From Metaphire vulgaris (lineage: Eukaryota; Annelida; Clitellata; Crassiclitellata; Megascolecidae): a stretch of 64,000 bases of DNA. This document shows positions 10,975 to 23,382 of the stretch, in pieces. The notes below the pieces were generated by a model, which made no database searches, was not told the DNA's origin, and saw only the letters and a list, made by a program, of their open reading frames with translations. The translations under genes were made by a program, and so were the position numbers. Location: positions 11,632,753 through 11,696,752 of the forward strand of contig CM030856.1 in NCBI GenBank assembly GCA_018105865.1. Reading direction: 5' to 3'. The first letter of the stretch is position 1; each line of letters begins with the position of its first letter.

Positions 10975-12607
10975 TGGTCCACCAAAGTAAAGGAACTGGT
11001 CAGTCAAGTTGACGAAAGTGTAGAAGATGAAAAAAAAACCCTTCTAACTGATCTACTGATACAATTTAAAAGCACCTTCTCCCAAAGCCCCGACGACTTA
11101 GGATTATGTACCATCTTAAAACACAAGATTAACACGGAAAATAAACCCCTGCCAGGCAAAGATTACGACGCCAGCCCGAAATCCATCAAAAATTTATAGA
11201 CAAGCAAGTGGAAGTAATGCTAAGGCAGAAAATAATCGCGCCCTCCACTCGCCCTGGGCCGCCAACCTGGTGGTGGTCAAGAAGAAAAATAACACGCTCC
11301 GACTCTGTGTGGACCACCGCATGCTGAATCAGGCCACAGTCGTTGACTGTTATCCATTGCCGTTAATATCCGAATCCCTTCAGGCGCTTGCGGGTGCAAG
11401 ATACTACAGCACACTGGACCTAACCTCCTATTTTTTCAGCTGGCCCTGGACCCCGACGACGCGCATAAAACGAGCTTCATTACGAAACAAGGTTGCTACA
11501 AATTCTTAGTGGTCCCCATGGGAGGTGTGAATAGCAGTGCATGCGCTCAAAGAACCATGGACATTATTTTATCTGGCTTTTGCCCATTTTTTTGTCTTGC
11601 ATATTTGGACGATATTATTCTCTTCTCCAATAATGCCAAAGACCACATCGATAGATTAAGACAGGTCCTAGAGAGATTTAGGGACGCCAACCTCAAATTC
11701 AACCCCGAAAAATGCAAATTCATGAGAAGAGAAATCCACTTCCTAGGCCACATCATCAATGAAAACGGTATACTCCCAGACCAAGAAAAAACCAGAAAAA
11801 TTCTGGAATATTTTCAAAAATTTAACTGAGTGCAGAGGTTTTCTCGGCATCTGCTCGTATTATCGCTCATTTGTCCCCCACTTTAGCTCCATCTCCAAGC
11901 CCATGACCAAGCTGACGTGCAAAGGTCAACCCTTTATCTGGTCCCAGCAGTGTCAGGAAGCATTTGGCCAGCTCAAACTCGCCCTAACCACCCCCCCTAT
12001 CCTAGCCCTACCCATGGATGACGGACTGTTCATCCTCGACACCGATGCCTCAATTTTTGCCTTGGGGGGGATACTTTCCCAGATACAAGGGGGAGTTGAA
12101 AGGGTCCTGTCATATGGAAGTAAAAGCTTAAGCAAAACACAGATGAATTACCCAGCCACCAAACGCGAATTATTAGCCATTGTTCACTTCGTGAAATTGC
12201 ATAGACATTTCCTCCTTGGAAGAAAATTTCTCCTCCGCACAGATTGCTCCGCCCTCACCCACCTCTTCACTTGCAAAGAACCGATAGGCCAAATGGCTCG
12301 GTGGTCTGAAATCCTATCAGAATATTCGTTCACTGTAGAATATCGCTCTGCGGCTAAACATGGAAATGCCGATTCCCTCTCCAGGTACCCCTACCCCATG
12401 CCCCCGACGCCACACAGCAACCCCAGCATTGGACCAGCGATAGAGTCCATAGAGAGTGTATATGCTGTACAACAACCCAAAGCAGTCGCCCACTCTCAGT
12501 GGTCCGACTCTCTGGAGTACATTAGGGACGGCCAGATGGCCGACCCCTTAGTGGGCGAACTGAGAAAATGGGTGGAAAATCAGCCCCACAGCGCGAAGAT
12601 TTGGTGA
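10975..12607 (+). pseudogene. pol: Retrotransposon reverse transcriptase and RNase H (broken)
   Basis: RT fingers/palm motifs include LRLCVDHRMLNQ and YSTLDLTS (about 11296-11435), VPMGGVNSSACAQRTMD (11512-11560), and the catalytic YLDD at 11602-11613. A thumb-like region with FLGHIINENG follows at about 11740. RNase H spans about 11985-12380, with LDTDAS, YPATKRELLAIV, RTDCSAL and HGNADSLSRY. This arrangement is typical of Ty3/Gypsy. Frame breaks occur before the fingers (near 11185), at the T6 run about 11431-11436, and at the A-run near 11815. Between breaks the catalytic residues are conserved, which suggests recent activity of the family or sequencing indels rather than old decay. Confidence 0.9.
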
Positions 12608-13924
12608 GCGAGAGCGACGCTCTCAAATCCTGGCACTTTATGAAAGACCAACTCATAATCAGAAATGAGGTCTTATATCGCCGACACCCACAGGGCCCCC
12701 TCCAAGTAGTGGTCCCCACCGCCCTCAAATCACAATTTCTAGAATACACGCACAAAGGGTTAGACGGCGGCCACTTTGGGCAGACTCGCTCCAGACTACA
12801 AGCCAGAAGAAGAGGCTACTGGAAAGGCTGGAGCAAAGATGTCAAACTTTACGTTTTGTGTTGCCCCAGTGCCAAAAGAGGGACAAAACCCAAATATAAC
12901 AGTGCACCCCTTATGCCCACCCTCACAGGCGATGTGGGAGAGCTATGGTCCATTGACATAGTAGGCAAGTGCGTCAAGAGCTATAAAGGCCACCACTACA
13001 TTCTTACTGCCCAAGACAATTTTTCCAAATACGCAGTGGCGGTGCCTATCCGCAGTCAAGAGGCCCCCGTTGTCGCTAAGGCCTTCTTTGATAACGTCAT
13101 TCTAAAATTCGGGTGTCCATCCAGGGTCCACTCTGACCAGGAAGATGCTTCGATGGTGCCCTCTTTAAGGAATTATGCTCTCTTCTAGGCATCAGAAAGT
13201 CCCGGACTAGTCCTTTTACCCCCAAGCCAATAGCCAAATAGAACGCCTCCATGCCAGCCTTCACTCATTTCTGGCTAAAACCATTAATACCTCGCACACT
13301 GATTGGTGCGATCACCTACCCTTCTTCACCTTCGCGTATAACTCCACAATACACGAAACAACAAAGCACTCACCCCACTTCTTAACTTATGGGAAGGAGA
13401 TGAAGGCCCCCATTGATGTCGTTTTCGGCCCTCCCCCTGATGAGCAATGGTCCAGCCCCAGCAACTATGCCCAGGCGTTGGTGGAAAGACTCGCGCATGC
13501 CCATCAGGTAGTCAGAGACACCCTGAAGAAATCTGCGGAAATTCGCATTGAAAAACATAATTTCCATGTTAAACCCCCAAACTTTCAAATCGGAGATTTG
13601 GTTTATTATTTTTACCCGAGAAAACGACCTGGATTGAACCCCAAATGGATGTCGTACTGGGATGGCCCTTTTCGCATAATTTCGCGTCAAGGGGAAATTA
13701 GCTTTCGCATAAAACATGTCTCCCGCAATTTCACCGTTCTGACCAATATACATAAGCTTAAGAAGGCAAAAGTGTGGGAACAACCCCTAGAAACCCCGCC
13801 AATAGACGCCAATGATCTCAGTAGACCCCGTCCGTCCAAACACATCGCACAACGCCCTCCAGCGATGTCGGAAAGAGACACACAAAAGCGTCAGAGGAAA
13901 CCCCCCTCCAGATATGGCATCTAG
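12568..13924 (+). pseudogene. pol: Retrotransposon integrase (broken)
   Basis: An N-terminal HHCC-like zinc-binding region (about 12750-12885) includes HKGLDGGHFGQTRSRL. Here the expected second Cys of the CxxC pair reads Ser (CCPSAKRG). The catalytic core has ELWSIDIVGK (first Asp, about 12955), HSDQ (second Asp, about 13135) and QIERLHASLHSFL (Glu, about 13235). The C-terminal region (about 13580-13700) has GDLVYYFYPRKRPGLNPKW followed by WDGPFRI, a GPY/F-like module. The frame is broken just after HSDQ (near 13139) and again near 13215. The last open stretch, 13400-13924, ends in a basic Arg/Lys/Pro tail. The enzyme would insert the cDNA into host DNA. Confidence 0.88.
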
Positions 13925-14117
13925 TTTCATCTAATCGACCAAACCTCCACTTCGCTCACCTGTCCATTAGATTATGCGCCACCCCAAGCCCTCCCCCTGC
14001 ATCACCCTTAAAAACCCGTGCACATCTCCCAGAATTCGCCCACATTAGAACAGATCTAGTTCTGATCCGACTTCTGATTGCTCATAAGCCATCGATTGTA
14101 TTCACCTGTTCTTCGAT

Positions 14118-14780
14118 ATGGCTGCTCCAGGACGTGGGTAAGCACATTTCCTTATACACATATGAATTATATGTAGGCAGTATCTTCCCCCAATAGCTCC
14201 TTTATGTGCTGTCGATTGTAACACATAGCCTTTGTTTCATTGCAGTGTTTCGCGAGCTACGTATGCACCTCGAGCGCAGTTCGGAGGAGCGTTCGCCCAA
14301 CGCTCCATCGGCGTCCGAATGGGAACCGTGGCGCCGGTGCCTCTGATGAGCTTGCGACTACCGGGATTGCGCGCAACCACAGTCGCCTGGCGAGTGCGTT
14401 CCCCCCAACCTGAAGCTCCGACCGTCACTCAACCCCACTTCCAGGATCGATCTACCCAAACGGACGACTCTTATTCAGACCACTTATCCCTTCGTCTGCG
14501 CGGCTTTCTGGCAGAACTGCTCCACTCAAGCGTGGATCGCCCCTTAGAGTCAGTTCTGCAAGAGGCACACTCCATGTTTCCCGAACTTCCGCGTCCTCTT
14601 CAGGAATCCATGGTCCAGGCGTTCTTCGACATTCGCCTTCAACAGCGCAGGGAGGCTGAACAAGCGAAGCAAGAAGAAGAGGCCGAATACGCCAGAATGA
14701 TAAAGGAACTAGACGATTGGTTGAAGCCTGCCTCTGCAGCCTCCTCCCCCGCGCCCTCCAGTGTCAACGCCAGCGAGTGA
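14118..14780 (+). CDS. Retrotransposon accessory ORF (ORF3), probably spliced
   Basis: Intact ORF between integrase and the 3' LTR. As an unspliced ORF it starts at 14232 (182 aa). A better model uses ATG 14118, a donor GG|GTAAGC (GT at 14138), a 108-bp intron, and an acceptor TTTCATTGCAG ending at 14245. Exon 2 then continues in exactly the same frame to the TGA at 14780, giving 184 codons plus stop. The predicted protein has a basic Arg/Ala/Gly N-terminus, a helical middle, and a charged Glu/Gln/Arg/Ala helix near the C-terminus (possible coiled coil) before an Ala/Ser/Pro tail. It contains RSTQT (14448-14462), which matches the dynein light chain LC8 docking consensus (K/R-x-TQT). No signal peptide or membrane segment is visible, so it is not an envelope protein. 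I do not recognise its family. It is intact while gag-pol is broken. Confidence 0.7.
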
Positions 14781-15048
14781 GAAAAGCATTAATTTCTTCG
14801 TTGACAGCGGCAGAGGTCGCTGGTAAACTTTGAGAGACTACTGACTCTTGAAACATTGTGGCCACTTAGGCTGGCTATTTTGTTCTGTAGAACTTGTAGA
14901 GATGAACGATCTTGGAGCGTTGTAGCCATTTTTCTGGCTGGCTCCTTCTTTTTACATACAGTAGAACTTTACTATAGATGCATATAATTATTTTACTTCT
15001 GTATCCGGCGCCAAGATAGTCTCTACCCCCCCCCCGAATTAGAGGGAG

Positions 15049-15660
15049 TGTTACGGTTTTAGATTCCCCCTTTGCCCCGCTGCCCATTCCCCAGCTGCTT
15101 CCCCTCCAGTTGGCCGGACGGTGGCTCTTGGCCCTGTGGAGCGCTTGCCCGTGGGCCCAGGGAGAAATGCGCCACCTAGCGGCCGGCCCCTATAAAAACC
15201 CCAAACAGACGACATTCAAGGTTTTTCGGCTTTTCGACGGATTTCGTGAGTCTGCTGATCCTCTTCTGGGAGTCGCCTTCGTTGGGTCCTGCGCCCTTGA
15301 ACGCTCGTGCAGTAAGTCGCTATTTTCATTGCCCCGTTTGTCCTCCCCACAAGAGACTGTCCTGAGCCCGCATTCAACATCATTTATTCTGTAGCTCTAG
15401 TTTAGCTGCATCATTTATAATAAAATCTATTTGTGGAAGATCTTTGTTTTCTCTAGCTAGGAGTCGTGAAGTTTTCCCCATAATTATTCTTCCTTGCCCC
15501 TGTCGCTTGCCTCAACGGAAGCGCCTTACCCAGCCTTCCACTCAGCCATCGCCGTAAGAAGTAGGATTTTACATCTAGGGAGTTGCAAACTGGCCATCCT
15601 GGTAGATTCCGGTTTCCGCACTCCCATCCTACCCCTACCTTACCCTACCCGATCTCGTAA

Positions 15661-15662
<2 letters not shown>
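15049..15662 (+). repeat. 3' LTR
   Basis: 614-bp LTR, near-identical to 7649-8250. It has the TATAAAA box at 15191 and AATAAA at 15419, and ends CGTAACA, the inverse of its TGTTACG start. It is followed directly by CTA repeats. The difference from the 5' copy is confined to short indels in the last ~100 bp. Confidence 0.95.
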
Positions 15663-15701
<39 letters not shown>

Positions 15702-16190
15702 TACTATACCATTTGATGCAGGCAACAGAATTTATGAGTTAGAATTAATTATGTACACAACACTGATAGATGCTGTAGTCTTCTAAATATTTTTATTCAG
15801 AGACATTATTACTCGCATACAAGTAGAAATGCACGAACATTTAAAATCAAACAAATTGCATCAACTTTTGAAAAAGAAATCTGTTTCATCGCCCAAAGTG
15901 TTTCAACAAATATGAATTTGACTAGGAGCAAGCAATGAAACATACAATGAGATGGCTACTGTTCGAATTTCACCACAAATATTCGTAACATCAACATCAA
16001 CAATATTCCAAATGCACAAATTACACGTTTATCTTCACGGAAGTGGGACTCATTGCTCCGTGATGATATTTAGGCTATCAATAAAGACATCAAAGGCGCT
16101 GTAACGAGCAATTCTAATTACAAAATCTTATGCATCGTATATGGTACAAACCTTCCGATTACACATATACGTTAGGTCTTCTGGTATGGT

Positions 16191-16240
<50 letters not shown>

Positions 16241-16369
16241 GAAGCTTTTTGTTCCAGCAGTTTACCATGGCCATCCAACGTTTCAATGCATATATAGGGT
16301 GTATATGATGTTTGTTGCTTATTAAGAAGTTATTATAATGTTTTGTATATAATATTATTACTCTATGAC

Positions 16370-16406
<37 letters not shown>

Positions 16407-16497
16407 CATATTGCATAATTGATGTTACAAAAGCGATTTACAATTTCATTACCACTGCTTTTTTAGTGCATATATTTGACATCTCATCTGGACTGTC

Positions 16498-16528
<31 letters not shown>

Positions 16529-16580
16529 TGTAGGTATGTATTATTATTATTATTATTCATTATTATTATTATTATTATTA

Positions 16581-16649
<69 letters not shown>

Positions 16650-17100
16650 GTTATATGCAAAGAGATAGGTAAGTAATGCAACCAACTGAAGCGTACATAT
16701 AATGCGTTTTAATTGTTTTCAAAACTCACACAAGTTCTAGCAATAATAGTAGTAGCAGTGTTACAAGTGATTTAGTGAGATTTAGACGTCACTTATTTTT
16801 GCACTTAATATGAATGCAAGGATCTTGAAGCTGTTCAGTCGGGGAGAAAAACAAGAAATTTTAATATACAAATAAAATTTAGAATGATTTGCAAGGCTGG
16901 TACATAGTTTTTGAATCAGAGGAGCATGATTCAATCAGACGATTTGAATAAAGATGGTCAGTATAGAGAGAGTTATCGACTCCTATGCAAAACTGCTACG
17001 AAATAGTGAAAACGCTTAGAATGCGGTTAATAATAATAAAATTAACTATTAGATGAGACGCAGGAATTTGAAAGAAAATTTGCGTGCATCGAAATAGGAA
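15702..17100. other. Gene-free stretch with TA and TTA arrays
   Basis: (TA)n at 16192-16239 and 16372-16403, (TATG)n at 16499-16540, and long (TTA)n at 16540-16649. No coding region recognised. Confidence 0.7.
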
Positions 17101-17105
17101 ATTAC

Positions 17106-17176
17106 CCCCTTAACTGGGATCCCGGATATATCTGTCCATTTTACATTGAGTTACAGTTAAATACACGGTTAAGGGG
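17106..17176. mobile_element. TTAA mini-element copy
   Basis: Same core as 1228. The right side is followed by TTAA; the left side reads TTAC, so one target base has changed. Confidence 0.78.
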
Positions 17177-17983
17177 TTAAGAGTTGGATGTAACTGGTAG
17201 GAATAGAGATAAAAACTAATTTGGTGTGATAGAAATTAGAGATGATGTTCGAGAATAGGAGTAAAAGGCTAATGTAATATATGTAAAGCTAAACCAGGTA
17301 AATGGAAAGACAAACGCAATGGGAAAGACATGGGAGAAAATGGGAAAGAAAGAAAGACAACAAGTTTAATTAATCTGTAGCAATAAGAAGCGAACTAAAA
17401 TAAATTATAAAATTCCTAAACATTGAGTATGGGAGAGAGGAAGAGAGAGAAGGAAAGAGAGAGGGAAAGAGAGAGAGAGGGAGGGAACAAAGAACTGAGG
17501 AAGTGATGCGGAGGGGAGGATGGTAACGTCTGAATCAATTCCAGTAGGGAGGAGTTGGGGGGGGGCGAGGGTTTCTTCACTTCAAACCCCAGAATCTCAA
17601 CCGAAATATATACCATCATCTCGTATATGAATGACGGATGGACGGATGGAAACAGGAACGAGTAAAGAAGGTCAACGACCTGCGCAGAAGGATGGGGTGC
17701 GATTCCCCTCTTCGTCCGCGTCTAAAAGCCCAAACCCCCTCATCACCCACCCCACCCCTCCCACCCCTCATTCTGAACAGAGAAATGTTTCATGCAGCGC
17801 TGCGTTTGGGAAAAAGCGAGAGAAATGTAAAATATTTATATGGCGCGCGCCTCGTACAAGACGTGACCGATGCGGCACGACCGACGACTGACTGAAGCAT
17901 GACAAGTCAATCCCAATCCCCCCGAGAGGATGCGTGATTGATGATGGGTGTGACAGCATGCTCAGTTCGTTAAACAGCTCACT

Positions 17984-18635
<652 letters not shown>

Positions 18636-18639
18636 AGAC

Positions 18640-19055
18640 CTACTCACTCGCTCACTTACTCACTCACTCACTCAATCACACACTCATTCACTCGCTCACT
18701 CATTCACTCGCTCACTCACTAACTAACTCACTCACTCACCTATTCACTCGCTCACTCACTAACTCACTCACCACTCACTCATTCACTCGCTCACTAACTC
18801 ACTCACTCACTCATTCACTCACTCACTAACTCACTCACTCACTCATTCGCTCGCTCACTCACTATCTCTCACTCACTCATTCACTCGCTCACTCACTAAC
18901 TCACTCACTCATTCACTCATTCACTCACTCACTCAAGCGCTATACAAATTCACGAGATATTAACTACTTACTTATTCACTTACTCAATCACTCAACCAAT
19001 CAATCAATCAATCACTCAATCAATCAATCAATCAATCATTCTCAATCTCAGTGAC
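18640..19055 (+). repeat. (CACT)n-type tetranucleotide array, about 400 bp
   Basis: Degenerate CTCA/TTCA/CTAA/CAAT units. A retroposon-tail motif (AAGCGCTATACAAATTCACG, 18935-18954) is embedded in it. Confidence 0.9.
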
Positions 19056-19423
19056 TCATTCACTCGCCGGTTCCCTCGTTCGCTGCATTGAGAATAGAAC
19101 TCTTTATCAAAATCTCTTTTTCACAATTAAGTCAAATTGTGGGTGTTACAGAAAATTGGACGCTGTTGCGGGTTGAAATAGATTGAATTAACAGCAGAAA
19201 GCAGGGCAAACAAGTTAAGCGCATATCTTATATGAAAACGCACCGACGCACGCTCAGACAGACACACCAGCTGTCTATATACGACTTCAGAGAAAGCAAC
19301 ATTAATCACTATATCAAAGAACATTAGAAACATTATCAAAGAAGTTTATCAAAGAAATCCGACTAAACCTTTTTCCGTGCGCACTTTTTATACATCCAGA
19401 ATTACCTAATCTTTACCAAACGA

Positions 19424-19711
19424 CAGTGGCGTAACCAGGATTCAAGAACAAGAGCACTTAGCATTTTTCGGCACAAAAGTCTTGACGAGCAAAAGCAAAA
19501 AACGAGGACGTCGTCTCAGACAGAGGTATTTTTACACCCCCACACTTAAACCCTCCAACACTCCCCCAATTTTAGACCGACACCTCCCAACACACCCTCC
19601 AATTTCAACTAGGGAATTACCCTTTTTTGCTTGTCAGACCATTTTGGCAAGAGGGCCCCCAGAATTCACCGACACCCCTCCCCCAAATTGGTAATCCTAG
19701 AAATAACCTTG
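19424..19711. mobile_element. MITE family D relic
   Basis: Begins CAGTGGCGTAACCAGG. Later it carries TTTTTTGCTTGTCAGACC, CACCGACACCCCTCCCC and TAATCCTAGAAATAACC. No flanking duplication was seen. Confidence 0.65.
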
Positions 19712-19920
19712 GTCTCAGTCGCTTCGAAATTCTGCTACATGTCTGGTGCGTTCTTCCCCGATATAATACTGCATACGAGTCCCTCTCCCGCCCCCCAACA
19801 ACTGACCCCCCCCCCCGTGGCTGCCCCAATGCTGAACAAACACTCTGAAATCCAAGAGTTAATAGCAGCTGTACATCAGGCAAATTTTCCTATTAGATTC
19901 GTTTAGAGAATTCCTATATG

Positions 19921-20350
19921 CGTATATATAGTGAGATGGGGATAGAACAGTCAACACCTATTTCCGCTATTCCAGGAAAAGCGGAAGCGAATTAAGCGGA
20001 AATGCAAACCTCCACAACCGATGAAAGGGAACCGGAAGTCTGTGTGACACCTTTGGAGGCGGGGATGGGGATGGGGGGTGGGGGGTGGTTCAGGCGAATG
20101 CAGACGTTGAAATAGCTAAGATTTGTTGAAAAACAGACGTTTCTTTTATGCAATCATTTATGCATTTGACTCACTATGACCAAGAATAAGTTTCTCCATT
20201 AAATAAAGATCTCGGTCATTAGACAGGCTTTAGCAGTTGCCAAAGTCAAAAATGGAAAAGGTCGTAGTCTAGGATTTCTAGGGGTAAACACATTTTGAGA
20301 AGGAATTTTTAAAATACTGATTCGGGTATATATATATATATATATATATA

Positions 20351-20400
<50 letters not shown>

Positions 20401-20760
20401 CTCGCCAATGCCAGTTTTTTTTGCCGATGGTCTGAAATAGACCTGGATCGTGTGTGAATGTGATTCGGTTTTCCATCGGCTAATGATACTATGCGTTGAA
20501 AAAGGTGGCGCCATAGAAGTTTAAGATTATAAGATTATATTTAGATTTCACAGTGCATGCAAAATGCTTCGCGAATGATTCATAATGTGAATATTTTCTG
20601 AGGTCTGAAAATCAGAGAATTATTGAGATTCGTTTCATCACATCGGATTTTCTGCATGGCCGAGCACTGACCACACATAAGTGTAAATAGAAACAAATTA
20701 ATGCATATGTAAATGACGTAAGTGACAAGGAACACGAAGTAGGGCTAAAATGAAGCATTC

Positions 20761-20808
<48 letters not shown>

Positions 20809-20953
20809 CGATTCAGATTTCAAGATTACTTGTGTTATAAGAATCAAAGTTAATTTGTAGTTCTATTTTCTTATGTACCGTATGATTATGCACATGAAAG
20901 TTCTAAGTTAAGTTCAATATATATATATATATATATATTGCTGCAATATCCAT

Positions 20954-20995
<42 letters not shown>

Positions 20996-21770
20996 TATGT
21001 ATATATATATTCAACGTGGACAGAGCAATATATATATATATATATTGCATTTTTAAAACTTACATCAGCATAATTATACTGTATATAAGAAAATGTATAT
21101 ACTGAAACTGGCCTTATAATAATAAGCACATAGTTTTAAAATCCAGTAAGTCTTGTATTTGGGTGTATGAAAGACTGGCGTTTAAAGTTATGAACAGATG
21201 AAAAGCAGGTCTATGCAATGTGTTGATTTAAGTAATATTTTACACTGTATGGAGCTCTTATTATAGATGATGCTATTTATTTTATTTTAAAAAAAACAGT
21301 TATTCAAAAGATGTATGTCCCTATTGCGCGGTAGAGTATTGCTCTTGTTCTCTTTTCTCTTTGCTGGTCGTTGAACCGGAATTCTTCCGCGGCGGAGTGA
21401 TACTGTTCTTAGTCGAATATTCGGCCGTGTATTCCTGCGCCTTATCGAGCTCTGCGGTCCAGTTTCCAGTGTTTCGCTCTGAGTCTATTTTCCCCCCCAT
21501 TGGCCCATTTATTTTAACTCCCCAGCGCTAAACCGGAGCAAGTTTCCCAGCCAGATTCGTTGGATTATGCACAGGTCACGTGACGCTACCCCACTACCGC
21601 GAATGAACCTTGGTCTCTACATGCAGGGTCCGCTGAACGCAGAAGCTGATGAACAGATGAACAGATGAACGTTCTTCGCCATTATATATCTACAGAACCA
21701 CCAACACCAATTCTGCACGATTCAGTTAGAAAACCAAATATATCTATTCAGACATTTCTTTTGGATATAA
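19921..21770. other. Gene-free stretch with TA/TTA tracts
   Basis: (TA)n at about 20327-20398 and 20917-21045, (TTA)n at 20761-20809. Positions 21320-21620 are ordinary-complexity sequence (with CAGGTCACGTGACG near 21571) that could be regulatory. No gene recognised. Confidence 0.6.
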
Positions 21771-21771
21771 C

Positions 21772-21908
<137 letters not shown>

Positions 21909-22375
21909 GTTATTTCAAGAAAGATTAAGCGCATGAGAATGAGCAGCTGCTACTACTATACTACTTTCCAAAGCGCTATATAAATTTATGAGCTTTTACT
22001 TACTTACTTCTTTATAATATTAACAATAAAAATAACAACAACAACAATAATAATAATAATATATCACCAGTTTTAACATTCAGAGGTATCATATATGTGC
22101 AAAATAATAATTTTAATAATAATAATAGTAATATTAATAATAATTTGCGTTTATTCTAGAACAATTACAGTAAAATCGCCAATTATGAATTTTTTCTACA
22201 TTGAGAGTCATTGCAAAAAAGGTCATCGCTTAATTTAAGAATAGACAGGGCATATAAGACTCCAAACAAATGGGGTATATGCCTCTAATTTCTGAAAATT
22301 CTTGAAACCCTGTATCTGCAGCGTGCTTGAGTAGTGTCTATATATTATTTTTGGTACCATAAAAATATATATAAT

Positions 22376-22591
22376 CAGAGCTGGATTAAGGTCCGAGTGG
22401 GTCTGTGGCTGAGAAACAAAAATGGCCGTTGCTTCCATAATTTGAAAAAAATTGCCCCTTGTAAAATTTCCCACCTTTACTGAAAATCTCTGACAAGCAA
22501 AAAAGGTTGTCGCTTGAAAAATGGTGGGCCTATTTTTTATGGTGGGCCTGGGGCTTCAGCCTCCTCAGCTCCCCGCCTTAATATGGCCCTG
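22376..22591. mobile_element. hAT-type MITE, family E
   Basis: 216-bp element from CAGAGCTGGATTAAGG to CCTTAATATGGCCCTG. Flanks are TATATAAT and CATATAAT (7 of 8). The interior includes TGACAAGCAAAAAAGG, shared with family D. Confidence 0.85.
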
Positions 22592-23087
22592 CATATAATA
22601 TATCATATATATAAATATAGATATATGTATATACATATTTATAAGTATCGAAGGTAACAAATGTATGTGTACAAATGGTTGTGCGTATTTTGCATTTCAG
22701 ATTTCCCTGCTTTCTCCATACTTTAGCCTCTGTCTGTTTCAGCAGTCTGACTGAGTGCAAACTCAAGCTTTTTGGACTCAACAGGTGGTTTGGTGCTCCA
22801 CTTAAAAGGGTTAAGATAAAACCACGCAGTTGCATGTTTCTTATCTTCCTCGGACAAAGCTATGCAGAGAATTTGACAATTGCACGGTTAAAAACAAGTG
22901 CAACTGATAGTTTGGTGCACGAATTGCAAAGTGCAACTTTCGGCGTAATGTTCTTTCTTCGCTATAATTGTCAGCAAAATAAGTAAGTAAGTAAGTACAA
23001 TCTTGCAAATTTATATAGCGCGTTAAATAAAGCGACTGTCTGCTAATAAGTGAAATCTTAGCGAACGAATATGTGGAATATATATAT

Positions 23088-23150
23088 TTACCATGGCAAC
23101 CAAGACACGAATATATACGAAATATAATCGTGTCTTGGTTGCCATGGTAA
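23088..23150. repeat. 23-bp perfect hairpin with X-box arms
   Basis: Left arm 23088-23110 (TTACCATGGCAACCAAGACA plus CGA) is the exact reverse complement of 23128-23150, with a 17-nt AT-rich spacer whose outer bases extend the stem. Each arm includes an RFX-type X-box (GTTGCCATGGTAAC). Confidence 0.85.
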
Positions 23151-23382
23151 CCGCTCTGGTTATTGATCGTTTCCAGGTGACCGATGGAATGGAGCCAAGA
23201 CTATCGCACAACCACCGGAGGATGGGCGCTGGCAGACGATGGAACGATTGCATTGAAAAGCGACCCGATTCCCCGTCTTCTCCCTCTCCGTCTTCTTCTC
23301 CTACCCCTTCCCCTCCTTCTCCTCTCTTCCTTATGTAGTTCAGCCTCTCCCAACGCCTGGAATGGATCTTTTTCTTCATTTC

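Larger units (their letters stand above)
7649..15662 (+). mobile_element. Ty3/Gypsy-type LTR retrotransposon with accessory ORF
   Basis: An 8014-bp element with direct LTRs (7649-8250 and 15049-15662). Domain order is Gag, aspartic protease, reverse transcriptase, RNase H, integrase, then an accessory ORF, which is the Ty3/Gypsy order. The ends are TGTTACG and CGTAACA. A purine tract (AGAGGGAG, 15041-15048) abuts the 3' LTR, and TGGTAGAAGTGG directly after the 5' LTR is a candidate primer-binding site (tRNA not determined). CTAC flanks both sides, a 4-bp target duplication within a CTA microsatellite. The LTRs differ by only a few short indels, so insertion was recent. Gag-pol is nevertheless broken by several frameshifts, most of them at homopolymer runs. 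The accessory ORF is intact. Confidence 0.95.

Noticed and set aside
14232..14780. ORF3 as an envelope gene
   Set aside because: No signal peptide, transmembrane segment or glycosylated ectodomain pattern is visible.
18640..19055. CRISPR-like regular spacing of CTCA/TTCA blocks
   Set aside because: The array is a degenerate tetranucleotide repeat without conserved repeats or unique spacers, in an animal genome.
23088..23150. Pre-miRNA interpretation of the hairpin
   Set aside because: The stem is perfectly paired and its sequence is dominated by an X-box palindrome; no known Hox-linked miRNA sequence was recognised.
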